From contig NZ_CAJUCP010000104.1 of the NCBI RefSeq assembly GCF_910585425.1, forward strand, positions 1 to 8,554: a DNA stretch of 8,554 bases, given 5' to 3'. The notes under the pieces were generated by a model, which ran no database searches, had not been told where the DNA came from, and saw only the letters and a program-made list of their open reading frames with translations. This document shows positions 5,433 through 8,554 of this stretch, one piece after another; position 1 is the first letter of the stretch; every line of letters begins with the position of its first letter. Source of the DNA: an uncultured Acetatifactor sp. Lineage in GTDB: Bacteria; Bacillota; Clostridia; Lachnospirales; Lachnospiraceae. The position numbers and the translations under genes are program-made.

Positions 5433-7013
5433 TCAGTCCTCCTCTTCCTCTATTTCCATCTGGATCACCTTGGATATGTCTACAAAATTGTCTTCAAACT
5501 GCTGCGCCTCCCCCACCGTCTGGATGGTGACCTCTATCTCCTTCCCGGAGAAATCGCTGAGCAACGACTCCAGCAGCTCCTTGTGCTCCGGCTGCCTGGT
5601 AAAGTAGTCGGAGGCCAGGCCGTCCTCGAACACCACCATGAGCCGATTATCCCCGCCCAGGCTGAGCCTGGCGGTTTTGAGGTAGATCCGCATGGGGTTC
5701 TCCGCGCTGCCCACGATGGCGGGCCAACTGGACACGATCCGCTTCACGTCCTCGGGAATGGCCCGGGGGAGCTCCGGTCTGGGGACGGGGCTCCCCGGGG
5801 ACGGCGCGCTGCCGCCTGCCGCCTGGTTCCCGGCGCTTCCCGGGGCCGCCACCACCACGCCCTTCTCCAGCTTATCCTCCACCTGCCGGATGCGGTCCAG
5901 CATGGCGTCCGGCTGCGCCTCCATCTCGGGCCTGCAGAGCTTGATCAGGGCGATCTCCACCAGGATGCGCTTCTGGGCCGACTGGCGGATCTGGCCGGAG
6001 AGCTCGGAGAAGATCCGGATGAAGCGGACGATCCTGTCCATGTCCGCCATGGCGGACTCTTCCTTCAGGCGCTTTAAATTGTCCGTGCTCATGTCGATGA
6101 CGTCCTCCAGGTTGTCGGAGGTCTGCACCAGCATCAGGTTGCGCAGATACCAGGTGAAGTCCGTGACGAACTGGGTCAGCTCCCTGCCCTGCATCACGAT
6201 CTCCTCCAGGAGCTGTACGCATCCCAGCACATTTCTATCCAGTATACCGCGCAGGAGCCTGCTGAACACCTCCGTGTCCACCGCCCCCAGCACGTCCAGC
6301 ACCTTGTCGTAGGTGAGCTCATGGCCCAGGTGGAAGGCGATGCACTGGTCCAGGAGGCTCAGGGCGTCCCGCATGGAGCCGTCCGCGGTCTTTGCGATGT
6401 AGCGCAGGGCCTTCTCCTCCACCTGCACGCCCTCCTGTCCGGTGAGCTCCCGCAGCCTGTCCGCGATGGTGTCGATGGGGATGCGCTTGAAATCATATCT
6501 CTGGCACCGGGAGAGGATGGTGATGGGGAGCTTGTGCACCTCCGTGGTGGCCAGGATGAAGATCACATAGGAGGGTGGCTCCTCCAGGGTCTTCAACAGG
6601 GCGTTGAAGGCTCCTGCGGACAGCATATGCACCTCGTCGATGATGTAGACCTTGTACTTGCCCTCCGCCGGGGAATAGGACACTTCGTCTACGATTTCCC
6701 GTATATTGTCCACGCCGTTGTTGGAGGCGGCGTCGATCTCGATCACGTTCATGCTGGCCCCTGCGGCGATGGCACGGCAGATGCGGCATTCCCCGCAGGG
6801 GCCCTCTGTCGAGGGGTTCTCGCAGTTCACTGCACGGGCCAGGATCTTGGCCACGGTAGTCTTGCCCGTGCCGCGGGTGCCGGTGAACAGATAGGCATGC
6901 CCGATGCGGCCTGCCGCCAATTGGTTCTTCAGCGTGGTCACGATATGGTCCTGGCCTTTTACGTCCGCAAGGGTGTCCGGGCGGAACTTCCGGTATAGCG
7001 CCATGTATGACAT
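5433..7013 (-). CDS. dnaX: DNA polymerase III subunit gamma/tau
   Basis: DnaX is the ATPase subunit of the clamp loader, which opens the beta sliding clamp and places it on primed DNA; the longer tau form also ties the loader to the polymerase and helicase. The 526-residue protein has Walker A GTRGTGKT (45-52), a zinc module with Cys64, Cys73, Cys76 and Cys79, Walker B VYIIDEVH (122-129), sensor 1 ATT (155-157), the SRC arginine-finger motif (168-170) and sensor 2 GSMRDALSLLDQ (212-223). After the collar domain, a Pro/Gly/Ser/Ala-rich linker (about 388-420) leads to a C-terminal domain ending in an acidic tail. The ATG at 7013 has GGGAG about 8 nt upstream and starts the usual MSYMALYRKFRP; the upstream in-frame ATG at 7118 would add 35 atypical residues across a hairpin. 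No slippery heptamer for a programmed frameshift was seen. Confidence 0.97.
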   Translation of the reverse strand: MSYMALYRKFRPDTLADVKGQDHIVTTLKNQLAAGRIGHAYLFTGTRGTGKTTVAKILARAVNCENPSTEGPCGECRICRAIAAGASMNVIEIDAASNNGVDNIREIVDEVSYSPAEGKYKVYIIDEVHMLSAGAFNALLKTLEEPPSYVIFILATTEVHKLPITILSRCQRYDFKRIPIDTIADRLRELTGQEGVQVEEKALRYIAKTADGSMRDALSLLDQCIAFHLGHELTYDKVLDVLGAVDTEVFSRLLRGILDRNVLGCVQLLEEIVMQGRELTQFVTDFTWYLRNLMLVQTSDNLEDVIDMSTDNLKRLKEESAMADMDRIVRFIRIFSELSGQIRQSAQKRILVEIALIKLCRPEMEAQPDAMLDRIRQVEDKLEKGVVVAAPGSAGNQAAGGSAPSPGSPVPRPELPRAIPEDVKRIVSSWPAIVGSAENPMRIYLKTARLSLGGDNRLMVVFEDGLASDYFTRQPEHKELLESLLSDFSGKEIEVTIQTVGEAQQFEDNFVDISKVIQMEIEEEED

Positions 7014-7044
7014 AGAATTCTCCCTCACTATGCGCCGAATATAT

Positions 7045-7070
7045 GGAAGGCACGCCTGCGCATGCCTTCC
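7045..7070 (-). other. Hairpin upstream of dnaX
   Basis: GGAAGGCA and TGCCTTCC form a perfect 8-bp stem. In RNA it extends by a G-U and two G-C pairs to about 11 bp closing a tetraloop. It ends 31 nt before the dnaX start codon, leaving the ribosome binding site free. There is no U-run after it, so it is not a terminator. It may be a processing site, an attenuator part, or a protein-binding structure in the dnaX leader. Confidence 0.5.
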
Positions 7071-7085
7071 ACTACTGCAAGCCGT

Positions 7086-7125
7086 CCCCTCCCCCGAAAC
7101 GGCGGGTGCGCCGCCCATGGAGGGG
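7086..7125 (-). other. Two-part GC-rich hairpin between pfk and dnaX
   Basis: Outer arms CCCCTCC and GGAGGGG (7086-7092, 7119-7125) enclose an inner perfect stem GGCGG/CCGCC (7101-7105, 7111-7115) with a 5-nt loop. The two stems are joined by an asymmetric internal loop. On the minus strand it lies in the middle of the 175-nt gap after the phosphofructokinase gene. It has no following T-run. The nested design is more than expected by chance from composition alone, but the region is very GC-rich. Confidence 0.4.
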
Positions 7126-7159
7126 ATTCGTTTTCCATAAAAATCCGGTCGATCCGCGC

Positions 7160-7183
7160 CTGGCCCTACGCCTTTCCGGCCAG
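7160..7183 (-). terminator. Weak or partial terminator after phosphofructokinase
   Basis: CTGGCC and GGCCAG form a 6-bp stem with a 12-nt loop, extendable past one mismatch, starting 5 nt after the phosphofructokinase stop codon. A run of five T occurs on the minus strand, but only after some 14 further bases, so this is not a textbook intrinsic terminator. Partial readthrough into dnaX is plausible, since no good promoter was found directly before dnaX. Confidence 0.3.
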
Positions 7184-7188
7184 CCTCA

Positions 7189-8262
7189 TCAGTCGCCGAA
7201 GCAGATGCCCAAAAGCTTGGCCTCCTTCACGATGGAAGCGTCCGGGGACACGGCTTTGAGCTTGCCTGCCACGTCCTCCAAGGGGACGCGCACCACTTCG
7301 CGGTTCTTGTATCCTACCATAAATCCGTACTGGTTGTCCAGTATCAGTTTGCCGGCCTCCGCGCCCAGGCGGCTGGCGAACACACGGTCGTAAGGGCAGG
7401 GGCTGCCGCCACGCTGCATGTGGCCGGGGACGGTGACGCGGACTTCGATGCCTGTCTTCTTCTGGATGGCCTCGGCCAGCTCATAGGATACGGAAGGATG
7501 CGTCATCTTCTCCAGCTTCTTCTTGTATTCCTTCTTGGAGAGCTTGGCGTCGTCCTTGGAGATGGCGCCCTCCGCCACGGCGATGATGGTGAAGCCGCTG
7601 CCGCGCTTGTTCCTGTCCTCGATCTTCTCCACCACCTTCTTGATGTCGTAGGGGATCTCAGGGATCAGGATGATGTCCGCGCCGCTGGCCATGCCGGCGT
7701 TCAGGGTCAGCCATCCTACCTTGTGGCCCATGACTTCCACGATGAAGACACGGCTGTGGGACGCCGCCGTGGTATGGATGTAGTCGATGGCGTCGGTGGC
7801 GATGTCCACTGCGCTCTGGAAGCCGAAGGTCATGTCCGTGCCCCAGAGGTCGTTGTCGATGGTCTTGGGCAGGGTGATGACATTGAGGCCTTCCTTGCTC
7901 AGGAGGTTGGCCGTCTTGTGGGTGCCGTTGCCGCCCAGGACCACCAGGCAGTCAAGCTGGAGCTTGTAGTAGTTCTGCTTCATGGCCTCCACCTTGTTCA
8001 GGCCGTTCTCGTCGGGATCCTGGATGGTCTTGAAAGGGGTCCGGGAGGTGCCCAGGATGGTGCCGCCCTTGGTCAGGATGCCGGAGAAGTCCTTGCCGGT
8101 GAGCATCTGGAACTTGCTGTAGATCAGGCCCCTGTAGCCGTCCTTGAAGCCGTAGATCTCCACCTGCTCTTCGCTGTTGTACAGCGTCTTCACCACGCCC
8201 CTCATGGCCGCGTTCAGCGCCTGGCAGTCTCCGCCGCTGGTCAACATACCGATTCTCTTCAT
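7189..8262 (-). CDS. pfkA: 6-phosphofructokinase
   Basis: The enzyme phosphorylates fructose 6-phosphate to fructose 1,6-bisphosphate, the committed step of glycolysis. The 357-residue protein has GMLTSGGDCQALNA at the N-terminus, GGNGT (110-114) at the phosphoryl-donor site, PKTIDND (132-138) with the catalytic aspartates, MGHKVGW (178-184), Glu231, and GHMQRGGSPCPYDR (280-293) binding the sugar phosphate. In E. coli numbering, Gly at 104 points to ATP as donor while Lys at 124 is shared with pyrophosphate-dependent enzymes; this mixture is known from ATP-using group III-type enzymes, so ATP is favoured but not certain. Asn replaces the usual Asp or Glu before Gly113. The ATG at 8262 has AGGAGG 9 nt upstream (8272-8277); the out-of-frame ATG at 8269 is too close to it. 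The gene has its own promoter and a structured leader. Confidence 0.95.
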   Translation of the reverse strand: MKRIGMLTSGGDCQALNAAMRGVVKTLYNSEEQVEIYGFKDGYRGLIYSKFQMLTGKDFSGILTKGGTILGTSRTPFKTIQDPDENGLNKVEAMKQNYYKLQLDCLVVLGGNGTHKTANLLSKEGLNVITLPKTIDNDLWGTDMTFGFQSAVDIATDAIDYIHTTAASHSRVFIVEVMGHKVGWLTLNAGMASGADIILIPEIPYDIKKVVEKIEDRNKRGSGFTIIAVAEGAISKDDAKLSKKEYKKKLEKMTHPSVSYELAEAIQKKTGIEVRVTVPGHMQRGGSPCPYDRVFASRLGAEAGKLILDNQYGFMVGYKNREVVRVPLEDVAGKLKAVSPDASIVKEAKLLGICFGD

Positions 8263-8319
8263 GTCTCATGTCCTCCTATCATTTATATTGCGCACCGGTT
8301 AAACTTGCAGTGCAACCCG

Positions 8320-8382
8320 ACTGCAGACCGCCAGCCAAGCACTTTCCCGGAGACGCCACTGTAAATCCTGGCGGTCTGCAGT
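8320..8382 (-). promoter_or_regulatory. Perfect 15-bp inverted repeat in the pfk leader
   Basis: ACTGCAGACCGCCAG (8320-8334) and its exact reverse complement (8368-8382) are separated by 33 nt. If transcribed from the promoter at 8424-8452 it lies within a leader of about 155 nt and would fold into a long stem with a 33-nt loop, ending some 57 nt before the start codon. Smaller complementary pieces, such as the palindrome TTGCAGTGCAA (8305-8315), follow between it and the ribosome binding site. It matches no riboswitch that I recognise. Alternatives are a repressor operator or a miniature inverted-repeat element. Confidence 0.6.
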
Positions 8383-8423
8383 ATATATTTGGGTGTTTGG
8401 ATTTGCACACTTGTCTGTATAAA

Positions 8424-8452
8424 ATTTTACCCTTTTTGGGGACATTTTGCAA
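8424..8452 (-). promoter_or_regulatory. pfkA: Candidate promoter of the phosphofructokinase gene
   Basis: On the minus strand TTGCAA (8447-8452, 4 of 6) and TAAAAT (8424-8429, 5 of 6) are 17 nt apart, in an AT-rich stretch. The predicted start is near 8417. A second -10-like TATACT overlaps the outer edge of the inverted repeat at about 8380-8385, with only GTGCAA as -35. Upstream, 8453-8554 holds no gene that I can support. Confidence 0.5.
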
Positions 8453-8554
8453 CCTTTCTGTAAAAAAACTGTTTTCGGGCTTGCAAAAATCGTGGGGATA
8501 CGGGTCTTTGACAGCTCCATAACGCAAAAAGTATCTACAGGCCGCATAAAGCCT

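Noticed and set aside
5064..6077. Plus-strand open frame of 337 codons
   Set aside because: It crosses ybaB and the 3' half of dnaX in antisense and shows low-complexity composition with no recognisable domain.
7014..7118. N-terminal extension of DnaX from an upstream ATG
   Set aside because: The extra 35 residues are unlike DnaX N-termini and are coded by a hairpin; the ATG at 7013 has a good ribosome site and gives the normal MSYMALYRKF start.
7028..7138. Minus-strand 36-codon frame between phosphofructokinase and dnaX
   Set aside because: No ribosome binding site precedes its ATG, and it consists largely of hairpin sequence; the Arg/Pro/Gly-rich product looks like translated structure.
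7014..7188. SRP RNA gene upstream of dnaX
   Set aside because: The location is typical in Firmicutes, but the conserved symmetric-loop and GGAAGCAGC-like core was not found on the minus strand.
7420..8364. Plus-strand open frame of 314 codons
   Set aside because: It is antisense to the phosphofructokinase gene and runs into its leader; no domain or ribosome site supports it.
8279..8547. Two minus-strand open frames of about 82 codons upstream of phosphofructokinase
   Set aside because: They overlap each other, the promoter and the inverted repeat, have no ribosome binding site and no recognisable product.

Overview
The window is a stretch of chromosome from a low-GC-Gram-positive lineage, most likely a GC-rich member of the Lachnospiraceae (Clostridia). 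Three things point there: the gene order dnaX-ybaB-recR, strong AGGAGG-type ribosome binding sites on most genes, and the pairing of a DUF5711-type protein with a CvpA-family protein. The 6-phosphofructokinase also belongs to a clade with GGNGT and PKTIDND signatures that I associate with Clostridia. No mobile element, CRISPR array, tRNA or rRNA gene was recognised. All eight genes lie on the minus strand, so transcription runs from right to left.

Layout in transcription order. From 8554 to 8263 there is a promoter and a long leader holding a perfect 15-bp inverted repeat, followed by a 6-phosphofructokinase gene (8262-7189). A 175-nt intergenic region with three GC-rich hairpins separates it from the replication/repair operon dnaX (7013-5433), ybaB/ebfC (5428-5084) and recR (5084-4488). 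The last two genes of that operon are 4 nt apart from, or overlap, their upstream neighbour. After 89 nt with a hairpin comes a galactose mutarotase gene (4398-3352). A new promoter region (about 3316-3264) then leads into three envelope genes. These are a single-pass membrane LysM protein (3232-2024), a DUF5711-type single-pass membrane protein with a probable extracytoplasmic beta-propeller (1971-766, with its own good promoter inside the end of the LysM gene), and a CvpA-family multipass membrane protein (743-213).

The left edge (1-212) has no gene. It holds two strong tandem sigma-A-type promoters and a third TTGACA box cut by the window edge, all pointing left, with A-tract repeats upstream. 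This arrangement is typical of a stable-RNA (rRNA or tRNA) operon, which I infer lies just beyond position 1.

Functionally the window is mostly housekeeping: glycolysis (phosphofructokinase), the clamp loader, RecR-dependent repair with its nucleoid-associated partner, and sugar mutarotation. The least understood parts are the LysM/DUF5711/CvpA envelope module, the phosphofructokinase leader, and the structured region between phosphofructokinase and dnaX. I saw no clear evidence of a wholly new system; those three places are the best candidates for follow-up.
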